Positions 8,382 to 16,943 of a stretch of 64,000 nt of DNA are shown here, piece by piece. Every line of letters begins with the position of its first letter. Positions within the stretch are counted from its first letter, which is position 1. A program made the position numbers and the translations under genes. Below the pieces are notes generated by a model, which was not told the DNA's origin, made no database searches, and saw only the letters and a list, made by a program, of their open reading frames with translations. Source of the stretch: Actinomycetota bacterium. GTDB lineage: Bacteria > Actinomycetota > Acidimicrobiia > Acidimicrobiales > AC-14. The DNA lies in contig JBFMCT010000015.1 of NCBI GenBank assembly GCA_040754375.1, positions 1 to 64,000 on the forward strand, in the 5' to 3' direction.

Positions 8382-11057
8382 GTGACGCCGATGGTCCAAC
8401 CCCTCGAAGACGCGCGCCGCCGCCGCCCGCCCGCCCGCAGCAGCAGTGGCGGCCGGGTGCCCCCTCATAACCTCGAAGCCGAGGAGTCCCTGCTGGGGGC
8501 CATGCTGCTCAGCCGCGACGCCATCGTCTCGGCCGTCGAGCTCCAGCTCGGTGCCGAGTCGTTCTACCGGCCGGCCCACGGCCACGTGTTCGACGCCATC
8601 ACGTCGATCTACGCCCAGGGGGAGCCCGCTGACCCGGTCACGGTGGCCGAGGAGCTGCGCCGGGCCGGGCTGCTCGACGCCATCGGTGGCCCGCCCGCCC
8701 TCGTCGGCCTCCAGGCCAACACCCCCGCCATCGGCAACGCGGCCCGCTACGCCCGCATCGTCGAGGAGCACGCCCTGCTGCGCAAGCTGATCGGGGTGGC
8801 GGGCGAGATCGCCGAGATGGGCTACTCGATGCCCGACGACGTCACCGCCGCCATCGACGAAGCCGAGGCCATGGTGTTCGACGTGGCCCAACGCCGGGTC
8901 ACCGACACCCTGGCGCCCCTGCGTGACCTCCTCGAGCGCCAGCTCGACCGCATCGAGGCGCTGTTCGAGCGGGGCAACGACATCACCGGCGTGCCCACGG
9001 GTTACATCGACCTCGACCAACAGCTCGCCGGCCTCCAGCCCTCCAACCTGGTCATCGTGGGGGGCCGGCCTGGCACGGGCAAGACGTCGTTCGCCCTGGG
9101 GATCGTCACCCACGCGGCCGTCGAGAGCCGCACCCCCGTGCTGTTGTTCTCCCTCGAGATGAGCCACCTCGAGCTCACCCAACGGATGCTGTGCTCGGAG
9201 GCCCGGGTCGACGCCACCCGCATGCGCAACGGCCGTCTGCTCGAGGCCGACTGGCCCAAGATCAGCCACGCCGTCGGTCGCCTGGCCGAGGCCCCGGTCT
9301 ACATCGACGACAACCCTCACCTGACGGTCATGGAGATCCGGGCCAAGGCCCGGCGCCTGAAGAGCCGCTCAGGCCTGGGCCTCATCGTCATCGACTACCT
9401 CCAGCTCATGGCCGGCCGCCAGAGCGCCGAGAACCGCCAGGTCGAGGTGTCCGAGATCTCCCGGGGCCTCAAGATCCTGGCCCGCGAGCTCGAGGTGCCG
9501 GTCGTCGCCTTGTCCCAGCTTTCGCGCGGTCTCGAGTCACGGGCTGACAAGCGTCCCCAGTTGGCCGACCTGCGAGAGAGCGGGTGCATGCCGGCGACGA
9601 CACGGGTCGCAATGGCCGACGGGACCGAGCGGACACTGGGCGAGCTCCTGCTGAGCCAGGACCGGCCCGACGTCTGGTCGCTCGACGACGAGTGGCGGTT
9701 GGTGGCGGCGCCGATGACCAAGGTGTTCCCCTCAGGCATAAGGCCGGTGTACCGGTTGCGGCTGGCGTCGGGCCATGAGGTCGATGCCACGGCCAACCAC
9801 CCGTTCCGTACAGTTTCGGGGTGGCGTGCCCTCGGCACGCTCGCTCCCGGCGACCACCTGGCCGTACCGCGCCGCGCCGGTCCGGTCGCGCCCGGCGCCC
9901 CCTGGGACGACGACGAGGTCGTCCTGCTGGCCCACCTCCTGGGCAACGGGTCGATCGGCCCCGCGGACGTGAGGTGCTCGGCGGCCGACCCGGCCAACAG
10001 CGCGGTTGTCACCGACGCCGCCCGCCGCCTGTTCGGGAGCGAGGTCACCGGCCCCAACGTCGGGGGCACCGGGTTGCTGCGGCTGCCCAGCCCTTACCGG
10101 GTGACTCCTGGTCGCCGCCACCCCATCCGGAACTGGTTGGAGCCGCTGGGGATCTGGGGGTCACGATCGCACGAGAAGTTCGTCCCCGAGGTGCTGTACC
10201 GCCTTCCCGACGACCAGCTCCGGCTGTTCCTGCGCCATCTGTGGGCGGCGGGCGGTTCGATCAGGGTGAGCCGCAACCGCAGGGGCCAGAAGGTCCAGGT
10301 GTACTACTCGACGCCGAGCCGGCGAATGGCCGACGGCGTGCGGCGCTTGCTGCTGCGAATGGACGTGCGCTGCCGGGTCAGCCCGGCCCGCAAGGCGGCT
10401 TACCAGGAGGCCTGGCGCGTTCGCATCGAGGGCGCTGACAACCAGACCCGGTTCCTCGTGGGCGTCGGGTGCCATGGGGCAGGCGGCGCGTCCATTCCCG
10501 AGGCGCTGTCGATCCTCGGCAACGGCGAAGCCAAACCAGACCGGGACTTCGTGCCGTGGGAGGTGGCGGGCCGGGTCGAGGCGGCGGCCGCGTCCGCGGG
10601 CGTGACCCACCGCGAGCTCGCCGCCCACCTCGGCGACCGGCACGGCGGCTCCTTCCTTCTCGGGAGCGAGGGCCGGCCCCGCCGGTTCTCCCGGGACCAC
10701 CTGCGGCGCATGGGCGAGCTGGTACAGGGCCCCGAGCTGGTCGCCCTCGCCACCTCCGACGTGTTCTGGGACCAGGTCGTGGAGATCTCACCCCTCGGGG
10801 AGCAACCCACCTTCGACGCCACCGTCGACGGCACGCACAACTTCGTGGCCAACGGCGTGGTGGCCCACAACTCGCTGGAGCAGGACGCCGACGTGGTCGT
10901 CTTCCTCTACCGCGACGAGGTCTACAACCGCGATTCCCCCGACCGCGGCACCGCCGAGGTCATCGTGGCCAAGCACCGCAACGGCCCCACTGGCATGACC
11001 CAGCTCGCCTTCCTCGACCACTACACCCGCTTCGCCAACATGGCCAAGGGCGTCTGA
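8382..11057 (+). CDS. dnaB: Replicative DNA helicase DnaB with intein
   Basis: Hexameric 5'-3' helicase that unwinds DNA at the replication fork. The N-terminal domain starts at VPPHNLEAEESLLGAMLL. The RecA-like core has VGGRPGTGKTS (Walker A), LLFSLEMS and VIDYLQLM (Walker B). An intein of 429 residues interrupts the protein after DLRESG and before SLEQDAD, the DnaB-b insertion site known from other bacteria. The extein totals about 462 residues, normal for DnaB. GTG at 8382 is chosen because GGGGCGAGG lies just upstream; an ATG at 8391 is the alternative. Splicing is needed for activity. Transcription is probably SOS-responsive through the LexA box upstream. Confidence 0.95.
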   Translation: MTPMVQPLEDARRRRPPARSSSGGRVPPHNLEAEESLLGAMLLSRDAIVSAVELQLGAESFYRPAHGHVFDAITSIYAQGEPADPVTVAEELRRAGLLDAIGGPPALVGLQANTPAIGNAARYARIVEEHALLRKLIGVAGEIAEMGYSMPDDVTAAIDEAEAMVFDVAQRRVTDTLAPLRDLLERQLDRIEALFERGNDITGVPTGYIDLDQQLAGLQPSNLVIVGGRPGTGKTSFALGIVTHAAVESRTPVLLFSLEMSHLELTQRMLCSEARVDATRMRNGRLLEADWPKISHAVGRLAEAPVYIDDNPHLTVMEIRAKARRLKSRSGLGLIVIDYLQLMAGRQSAENRQVEVSEISRGLKILARELEVPVVALSQLSRGLESRADKRPQLADLRESGCMPATTRVAMADGTERTLGELLLSQDRPDVWSLDDEWRLVAAPMTKVFPSGIRPVYRLRLASGHEVDATANHPFRTVSGWRALGTLAPGDHLAVPRRAGPVAPGAPWDDDEVVLLAHLLGNGSIGPADVRCSAADPANSAVVTDAARRLFGSEVTGPNVGGTGLLRLPSPYRVTPGRRHPIRNWLEPLGIWGSRSHEKFVPEVLYRLPDDQLRLFLRHLWAAGGSIRVSRNRRGQKVQVYYSTPSRRMADGVRRLLLRMDVRCRVSPARKAAYQEAWRVRIEGADNQTRFLVGVGCHGAGGASIPEALSILGNGEAKPDRDFVPWEVAGRVEAAAASAGVTHRELAAHLGDRHGGSFLLGSEGRPRRFSRDHLRRMGELVQGPELVALATSDVFWDQVVEISPLGEQPTFDATVDGTHNFVANGVVAHNSLEQDADVVVFLYRDEVYNRDSPDRGTAEVIVAKHRNGPTGMTQLAFLDHYTRFANMAKGV
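9585..10871 (+). mobile_element. DnaB-b intein with probably inactive LAGLIDADG endonuclease
   Basis: In-frame insertion of 429 codons. It begins with Cys (CMPATTRVAMADG, block A), has TANHPFRT (block B, with the T-x-x-H motif), and ends in VAHN with Ser as the +1 extein residue, so all splicing residues are present. The middle has two LAGLIDADG-type motifs: LLAHLLGNGSI (9924-9956) and FLRHLWAAGGSI (10227-10262). In each, the catalytic Asp before the final Gly is replaced, by Asn at 9945 and by Gly at 10251. Splicing should work; homing probably does not. Confidence 0.9.
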
Positions 11058-11112
11058 TCATCTGTAGGGACGCGGTGAGAATGATCAGTAGCGCGCCCAA
11101 CATGACCATGAA

Positions 11113-11442
11113 GTGGTCACTCCTTCGGCCGCGCTTGGCGCGACGGGAGATGATCGCGTCGACATCGTAGCCAGCCTCCGCTTCGTCGGCTAAGGCTTCA
11201 ATGAGGTCGTCATCCATGGGCTTGCCTGACTCCGCGCGTCCGTAGATGCGCTTGGTCATGGCTCGAGGAGCCTCCGGAAGACGGCGCGAAGGGGCGATGA
11301 CAAGCCACCGGTCAGGGCCGTCGCCGAGATCGTCGATGGCCATGGAGTGTTCGAAAGCGTGGAGGATGTCGTCGTCGGCGATCCCGTGGCGTCGAGCGGA
11401 GGAGTGGATCTCCACACGCACCTTCTGCACTACGAAAGTCAT
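11113..11442 (-). pseudogene. Collapsed toxin-antitoxin remnant
   Basis: One frame joins two unrelated-looking halves. The upstream half (VRVEIHSSARRHGI, then ILHAFEHSMAIDDL and DRWLVI) resembles the start of small toxins of the BrnT/DUF4258 type, which normally run on with a core beta sheet that is missing here. The second half, from an internal ATG at 11259 (MTKRIYGRAESGKPM), resembles the start of the matching RHH/CopG-like antitoxin but diverges after about 45 residues. The open frame then runs antisense into the 3' end of dnaB, to 10960. The simplest reading is a deletion that fused toxin start to antitoxin, plus loss of the antitoxin C terminus. The family assignment is from memory of sequence pattern. 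Confidence 0.5.
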
Positions 11443-11541
11443 CACCCCGGATGGCCCGCGTCGATCTGTCCAGCCCGAAGAGCACGCCGCACCGTCGATC
11501 GGGGACACCCCTCACTGGCCTCCCAGCCGGCTCCAGAGCCC

Positions 11542-11569
11542 GTAGCACCCCGTGCTACACTTCCCCACC
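11542..11569 (+). promoter_or_regulatory. Operator and leaderless promoter of the Phd/VapC pair
   Basis: GTAGCAC-CCC-GTGCTAC (11542-11558) is a perfect inverted repeat whose right arm overlaps the -10 box TACACT (11556-11561). The antitoxin GTG follows 8 nt later, leaving almost no leader. This is the layout expected for self-repression by a Phd-type antitoxin. Confidence 0.65.
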
Positions 11570-11824
11570 GTGAGCCGGGAGATCAGTCAGCGAGAGCTAC
11601 GCAATCGCAGCGGCGAGATCATGCGCGAACTCGACGAGGGCGCGAGCTTCGTGGTGACGCGCAATGGTGTGCCCGTGGGTGAACTGACGCCGCTCCGTCG
11701 CCATCGGTTCGTTGCCACGGAAGCCGCCGTAGCGGTGTTCAGGAGCGCCCCACCGGTCGACTACGAGCGCTTCCGAGCCGATCTCGACGCCGCTGCGGAC
11801 CAAGACCCACTGCCACGTGGCTAG
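11570..11824 (+). CDS. Type II antitoxin, Phd/YefM family
   Basis: 84 residues beginning SREISQRELRNRSGEIMRELDE, followed by FVVTRNGVPVGELTPL, the standard N-terminal DNA-binding fold of Phd/YefM antitoxins. The C-terminal 35 residues should wrap around the toxin. The GTG at 11570 is preferred over an upstream in-frame GTG at 11552, because the latter lies inside the operator and -10 box. Overlaps the toxin gene by 8 nt, as is usual for such pairs. Likely represses its own operon together with the toxin. Confidence 0.88.
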   Translation: MSREISQRELRNRSGEIMRELDEGASFVVTRNGVPVGELTPLRRHRFVATEAAVAVFRSAPPVDYERFRADLDAAADQDPLPRG

Positions 11825-12230
11825 GGAGGAGCGGCCTGAGCGGGGGGTCTTGGACACGTCCGCCCTAATCGATCTCGAGGAGGTCGATGTCGACCGCCTT
11901 CCGCGGGCAATCGCCGTCAGCGCTCTCACGATGGCCGAGCTCGCAGCCGGCCCGCACGCCTCAGCCGATCCCGACGAGCGAAGCAGCCGCCAGGACCGCC
12001 TGCAGCGCGCCGAAGCCGCCTTCGATCCCATCCCATTCGACGCGGAGGCCGCTCGTGCCTACGGCCGGGTCTTCGCCGCAGTGGCGGCCACTGGCCGAAA
12101 GGCACGCGGCCCCCGAGCTGTCGACCTCCTCATCGCGGCCACGGCACTCGCGCTCGACCTGCCCCTGTACACCCGGAATGGTGATGACTTTCGGGGCCTG
12201 GAGAAGCTCGTGCGCGTGGTCGTCGTCTAG
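11817..12230 (+). CDS. vapC: PIN-domain toxin (VapC-like RNase)
   Basis: 137-residue PIN-domain ribonuclease. The first catalytic Asp is in GVLDTSALIDLE, the conserved Glu in ALTMAELAAG, and later acidic residues are in AVDLLIAATALALDLPLYTRNGDDF, so the acidic metal site looks complete. VapC toxins cut tRNA or rRNA and are held inactive by the cognate antitoxin, here the overlapping Phd-type gene upstream. GTG start within the antitoxin 3' end. Likely functional. Confidence 0.9.
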   Translation: MAREERPERGVLDTSALIDLEEVDVDRLPRAIAVSALTMAELAAGPHASADPDERSSRQDRLQRAEAAFDPIPFDAEAARAYGRVFAAVAATGRKARGPRAVDLLIAATALALDLPLYTRNGDDFRGLEKLVRVVVV

Positions 12231-12502
12231 GCAGGGGCCGGGAAGTCCGGCCCTCGGGCGCTCCTCCCGCGACGCCGGAGCCGTCGATCTGGGAGGGCCG
12301 CTCCGGTGCCAACTGCATCCTCGGTTCTAGTCCGAACCCCCGTCGGATCGGTTCGTCGTGTCGGACTTCGGCCGCATCGCACGGTGATACGTGCTGCAAG
12401 TGCCCGGCTGACGTCACTTGAGAAGGACTTCATGCGGTGTCCGTATCGGGCACAGCTGGCGCCTGGGCGATGAGGGTCGCCGACGCCGTCACACCGCCTG
12501 GA

Positions 12503-12522
12503 TACGCTGACCAGATGGGAGG
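12503..12522 (+). promoter_or_regulatory. -10 box and Shine-Dalgarno of the ATPase-peptidase operon
   Basis: TACGCT (12503-12508) is a plausible -10 box. GGGAGG (12517-12522) sits 6 nt before a TTG codon that begins the conserved protein, which decides that unusual start. The 270 nt upstream, back to the vapC stop, show no gene. Confidence 0.5.
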
Positions 12523-12528
12523 TGACTC

Positions 12529-13530
12529 TTGGCCCGCAGCGACCTCGTGAAGGCACTGATCCGCAGCTACTCACGGGGCGACGACGCCGCGTTCCAGTCG
12601 GCGGCCGAGGCGGTCATAGCTGACGAGCGACGGAAGCGCCACGATCTCCTGGCCGACGAGCTGGCCGCGATCCTCGCCGAGCCCCCGCAGGCGTCGGCGC
12701 GTCGCCGGCCACTTCAGGTCTCGTCGCTGAAGCCCCTGCCGAAGTCACGCGACGACCACCCGCTCCTTACGATCATCCAGCCCCGCTGGTCCTTCCAGGA
12801 CCTCGTGCTCGACGAGACGATCATGACGGTGCTCGACTCAATCGTCGACGAGTTCCGGCAGCGCTCCACCCTGCGCGCCCATGGTGTGGAGCCACGATCG
12901 AGCCTGCTGCTCGTCGGGCCTCCCGGCACGGGCAAGACCGTGACCGGTGAGGCCATCGCGGGCGAGCTCGGGCTCGCGGTCGCTCGAATCCAGCTGGCGA
13001 CGGTGGTGTCGTCGTACCTAGGTGAGACGGCCCGGAACCTTGAGCAGATCTTCGGCTTCCTGAACACTGGATCGTGGGTGCTGCAGTTCGACGAGTTCGA
13101 CATGCTCGGACGCGAGCGTTCTGACCGGTCCGATCACGGCGAGCTGCGGCGTGTCGTCGCAGCGATGCTCCAGATCATCGACGAGAACAACGCCGACTCG
13201 ATCTTCGTGGCGACGTCGAACCATCCGTCACTGCTCGACTCAGCGGTGTGGCGCCGGTTCGACGAGGTCATAACGTTCGGCCTGCCGGACGCTACAGCGC
13301 GAAGCGCGCTCTTGGAGCGCAAGCTGCGAGGTGTGAAGGTCGACATCGACGTTCAGTCGGCGACGAAGGCGCTCGATGGGTTCAGCGCTGCCGAGATCGA
13401 GTCGGTTTGCCTCAACGCCATCCGGCTGATGGTACGCAGGTACGACAAGACCGTCACCGACGCGCACCTTCGGTACGGCATGGAGCGAGAAGAGGCACGG
13501 CGACGAGCGATCAGCACCTCCCAGGACTAG
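12529..13530 (+). CDS. ietA: AAA+ ATPase of an ietAS-like antiphage pair
   Basis: 333-residue AAA+ ATPase. An N-terminal helical region (about 1-75) precedes the core with VGPPGTGKTVTGEAIAGEL (Walker A about 130-137), VLQFDEFDML (Walker B about 185-192), sensor-1 VATSNHPS and an arginine-finger-like WRRFDEV. The C-terminal lid ends near residue 333. TTG start supported by a strong Shine-Dalgarno. The gene directly downstream is a subtilisin-like peptidase. An AAA ATPase plus S8 peptidase pair was reported as the antiphage system ietAS (DefenseFinder Gao_Iet). Role here is inferred from that pairing and from the island setting; the ATPase probably gates or delivers substrate to the peptidase. 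Confidence 0.85.
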   Translation: MARSDLVKALIRSYSRGDDAAFQSAAEAVIADERRKRHDLLADELAAILAEPPQASARRRPLQVSSLKPLPKSRDDHPLLTIIQPRWSFQDLVLDETIMTVLDSIVDEFRQRSTLRAHGVEPRSSLLLVGPPGTGKTVTGEAIAGELGLAVARIQLATVVSSYLGETARNLEQIFGFLNTGSWVLQFDEFDMLGRERSDRSDHGELRRVVAAMLQIIDENNADSIFVATSNHPSLLDSAVWRRFDEVITFGLPDATARSALLERKLRGVKVDIDVQSATKALDGFSAAEIESVCLNAIRLMVRRYDKTVTDAHLRYGMEREEARRRAISTSQD

Positions 13531-13565
13531 CCCCTCCCGGGGGCGTCCGTCGCGGTCTGCACCTC

Positions 13566-16019
13566 TTGCGACTGGCACGGACGCTCGAACCGAGCGAGCG
13601 GCGGCAGAAGAAGGGGTTCGGCGGCGGACGGAAGCACGACGATCTGCCCGGTCACGGCGAGCGCATCCAGCTCCGCGCCAAGGAGATCGCGATGCGCCAC
13701 GTCGAGCGACCGAAGGTGCTCGGTGTCGATCCGCGCCTGATCCTCGTGTTCGAGCTCGAAGGCCCGGTCGACCTCGACGCCTTCCGCCTGGCGGGCCTGC
13801 GAGTCCTCGACGGATCGGACCGTCGGGTCGTCGTCGCCTTCGCCGATGACCCCGAGCTCGTCGTGTTCCACGAGCGCCTCGACGCGATGCAGCGCGGCGT
13901 GCCCGAAGGCAGGAAGAACGAGCCCTACGCCGCGTTCTTCGACGCCATCGAGTCGCTCCGGACGCTCGACGCCAACGATGGTATGACCGACGCGCTGCGC
14001 GCGGCGATCGGCCGCTCCGCGCTCGATGATCTGCTCCGAGTCGACGTCGAGTGCTGGCACCCCGACGACCGAGACATCGCCGCGTCCTGGCTGACCGAGC
14101 TCGAGAGTGCGGTCACCGCAGCCGGCGGGCGCGTGGCCGACAAGTTCACGCACGATGGCGCCGGTCTGCTGCTGGCGCGGGCCTACGTGCCTGCTGGTCG
14201 AGTCGCCGAGCTCGCCGAGCTGGACTTTGTGGCGCGGATCGATGTGCTGCCGACCCCGGCGCTCACGCTCCCGCAGCTGTACGGCGACGAGCTGCGCGAC
14301 ATGCGGCCGGTCGCGCCACCTGCGGATGACGCGCCGATCGTGGGTATCGTCGACAGCGGCGTCCGCTCCGCACATCCGTTGCTCGCCGGCGTCGTGCTCG
14401 CCGCAGATGCGATCGGCACCGGCATCACCGAGGGCGAGGACCAGCACGGGCACGGCACGATGGTCGCGGCACTCGTCGCCCACGGTCCGATCGAGGCGGT
14501 GATCACGCGCTCGGTGCCCGTGCCGCCGCTCTGTCGGATCGTGTCGGCTCGTGTGCTCGACGCCAACAACGAGTTCCCTGATGAGGATCTGTGGGAGCAC
14601 GATCTTGCCGACGCCATCACGTGGTGCATCGAACAGGGTGCGTCGGTTATCAACGTGTCGCTCGGAAATGCCCGCTCGGTCCTCTGGGCACCGCGCCAGC
14701 TTGCCGGCGCCGCGGTCATTGACGACCTCGCTCGACGCCACGACGTCACGATCGTGACCTGCGCCGGGAACATCGCGCCGGCTGACTACTTAATGGACGT
14801 CGACGATGGCACCGCTGTTACCTATCCCGAGCGGCTCCTCGCTGCCGACCACGCCCGCTTGATCGATCCCGCGCCGGCGATGCTCGCGCTGACGGTCGGC
14901 GCCGTCACCGATGCTGCCGCCGCGACGGGACTGGCGACGAGGGAGACGGTGGTCCGGGTTCCAATGGGGAAGCCCGGATGGCCGTCACCTTTCACCCGCG
15001 TCGGTCCTGGTGTCGCCGGGGCAGTCAAGCCCGAACTCGTCGAACGCGGCGGCACGCTGGGGATCGAGTCGGGGCGGTTCGTCAACAACGACGCCGAGCT
15101 GGCGGTGGTGAGTGCGGGAGCGCGGGCCGACCGTCCACTCATCCACGCCTGCGGCACAAGCTTCGCCGCGCCCCTCGTCACTCGGATCGCGGCCGGGGTG
15201 AAGGCGCGGTTCCCCAGCTTCTCCGCCAACCAGGTTCGAGCCCTGGTGCTCGCGTCCGCAGCGCCGCTTGAGTTCGGCAAGGAGATCGAAGCGAGTGGTC
15301 CGGCGGCGCAGCAGGACGCCGTCCGTCGGCTCGTCGGCTACGGCCGACCCAACATGGCTAAAGCCATCGAGTCGACGTCGCACCGGGTCGTCCTCGTCGC
15401 CGAGGATGAGATCGCCGTCGACGGCGTGCACATCTACGAGTTGCCGATCCCCGCCTCGTTCAGGCAGTCCGGTGGACAGAGAGGCATCGACGTCGCGCTC
15501 GGCTACAACCCGAAGACCCGCGCGCGACGACTCGACTACCTGTCGAGCCGAATGGAGTTCCACGTCTTCCGCGGGATCACCATCGAGCAAGTGCAGGAGA
15601 CCGTTGCTCTGCTTGAGGCCGCGTACGAGGTGGTCGACCCCGAGGAGCTCGCCGGCGACGACGAGGAGGAGACGCCCGACGTGGCGGCTGACGAGGCGGC
15701 ACGGAAGCCGCCGCCTCCGCCGACGATCTCCCAGCTCGGCTCCAAGGTCTCGAAGCTGCTGCCAACATCCTCGATTCGTTCCGCGGGCGCCAACCAGCTG
15801 GGACGCAAGGTCTTCAGCCATCGCTTCGACTCCGAGCACGAGCCGGTCCACCTTGTCATCCGCAACACCAACCGCTGGGACGACGACACCGCGACGCAGC
15901 CCTACGCGCTCGCGGTTGTGCTTTGGCGCACGGAGGCACAGGAGGAGCTCTACGTCGAGCTCGCCGCGCGGCTCCAAGCGGTCATCGAGCTGCCGGTCGA
16001 GATCGAGCTGCAGTTGTGA
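13566..16019 (+). CDS. ietS: Subtilisin-like S8 peptidase of an ietAS-like pair
   Basis: Large S8-family serine peptidase, about 817 residues. The triad is Asp in IVGIVDSGVRSAHPLL (about 263), His in HGHGTMVAALV (about 296) and Ser in CGTSFAAPLV (about 532). The oxyanion Asn region is VTCAGNIAPADY. About 260 N-terminal residues precede the catalytic domain and a C-terminal part of about 250 residues follows, as in the antiphage-linked members. No signal peptide, so it acts inside the cell. The start is unclear: the frame is open well into ietA, and family-like sequence (GGVRRGLHLLRLARTLEP) seems to begin near 13540 with no ATG or GTG. TTG 13566 is the nearest possible start. A non-standard start or coupling to ietA is likely. 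Confidence 0.82.
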   Translation: MRLARTLEPSERRQKKGFGGGRKHDDLPGHGERIQLRAKEIAMRHVERPKVLGVDPRLILVFELEGPVDLDAFRLAGLRVLDGSDRRVVVAFADDPELVVFHERLDAMQRGVPEGRKNEPYAAFFDAIESLRTLDANDGMTDALRAAIGRSALDDLLRVDVECWHPDDRDIAASWLTELESAVTAAGGRVADKFTHDGAGLLLARAYVPAGRVAELAELDFVARIDVLPTPALTLPQLYGDELRDMRPVAPPADDAPIVGIVDSGVRSAHPLLAGVVLAADAIGTGITEGEDQHGHGTMVAALVAHGPIEAVITRSVPVPPLCRIVSARVLDANNEFPDEDLWEHDLADAITWCIEQGASVINVSLGNARSVLWAPRQLAGAAVIDDLARRHDVTIVTCAGNIAPADYLMDVDDGTAVTYPERLLAADHARLIDPAPAMLALTVGAVTDAAAATGLATRETVVRVPMGKPGWPSPFTRVGPGVAGAVKPELVERGGTLGIESGRFVNNDAELAVVSAGARADRPLIHACGTSFAAPLVTRIAAGVKARFPSFSANQVRALVLASAAPLEFGKEIEASGPAAQQDAVRRLVGYGRPNMAKAIESTSHRVVLVAEDEIAVDGVHIYELPIPASFRQSGGQRGIDVALGYNPKTRARRLDYLSSRMEFHVFRGITIEQVQETVALLEAAYEVVDPEELAGDDEEETPDVAADEAARKPPPPPTISQLGSKVSKLLPTSSIRSAGANQLGRKVFSHRFDSEHEPVHLVIRNTNRWDDDTATQPYALAVVLWRTEAQEELYVELAARLQAVIELPVEIELQL

Positions 16020-16407
16020 CGATCGGTCGCCTGGCCGAGCTCGGCCTATCGGCGCTTCTCGAGCGGTTCAGAGTGTCCCCCCACTCCGGCGGTATTGCTC
16101 CCGCTAGATCAGCCGGTGGCGCTTCGGGCACTGCCTCCAGACGCGTTGGGAGGCGCGCCAGATTCGGCGATCCTGGGCGGATCGGCCCTCAGCGGGGTGC
16201 TCGTGATTCACGAGGGCGAACGATCTGTTGCGCTGGGAGCGGGTGAGGCCGCACGCCGCACCGTCGATCGGTCACGGGTTGGCACCCCCTCGCTACCTGC
16301 GGCGCACCCGCCCGACAATCCCGGTTCTGGTGCGGCTCGGGACGGAGCGTCCGCGTCGCCTCAGGTCGAGCGCGGTCCGCTCCTTACCGGGCAACCTCGA
16401 GCGCCTC
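16020..16407. other. Stretch with no recognisable gene
   Basis: 388 nt between the peptidase gene and a minus-strand pseudogene. Frames are open in places, but no start with a Shine-Dalgarno, no TANNNT leaderless signal and no family-like protein pattern was seen. Part of it reads in the extended frame of the pseudogene beyond its breakpoint. Confidence 0.5.
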
Positions 16408-16943
16408 TCAGATTGGAAGTAGCTCGCGCGCGACCTCCGCGAGTTGAGGTGGGACAGGTTCCGCCGGCCCCGCCCAGGCGTCAAGTTGGCCTCTGCTCCA
16501 GCCGGGGCATCCTCCCCAGGAGAATGCGATCCGCAGTACTCCGAGAGAACGAAGTCCACCGGGGCGTCGACAACCAGCGGATCGTGATACTCGTAGCCCC
16601 ACTGCGGATGCCGCCCTACAAAGTTGACCCTTCCCACCTCTTCGTACCAGCTACGGAGCGCGAGCGGGAGCCGGCCCACCCGAGCTTCGAGCCCATCCAG
16701 CTGAAGCTCGATGTTCGCTGGGGGCGGCTCGAACACCGGCCCATCCGCGTCGAAGATGTAGCCGATCGCGGGAAGCAGCTCGGCGAGCCGCGCGACGTTC
16801 TTCCGAACCCGACGCATCGTCTCCCGTACGACTACGAATGCCTCCGGCATGTCGTCGGCGGGTAGGTCGGGACCGAGACTCGTCATCTCCGTCCACACGC
16901 CGACCCGGTCCCCGCGGTTGTACCGATCTCGCCAGTGGGCCAT
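16408..16943 (-). pseudogene. Disrupted hypothetical gene with internal deletion and frameshift
   Basis: The N-terminal half is intact: MAHWRDRYNRGDRVGVWTEM, then RRVRKNVARLAELLPAIGYIF, a leucine-rich region and VGRHPQWGYEYHDPLVVDAP. After FVLSEYCG the frame degenerates into Arg/Ser-rich sequence. In another minus frame, ending at 16408, the expected C terminus reappears (LRIAFSWGGCPGW to ELLPI). A middle segment therefore seems lost and the frame shifted. The intact family is a hypothetical protein I recognise only by pattern (PPP-rich, SMI1/KNR4-like flavour). The start has TACGAT 8 nt upstream, so the promoter is intact while the gene is not. Confidence 0.6.

Noticed and set aside
16095..16865. 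Plus-strand ORF of 256 residues over the pseudogene
   Set aside because: No start signal and no recognisable domain; the minus strand carries conserved sequence.
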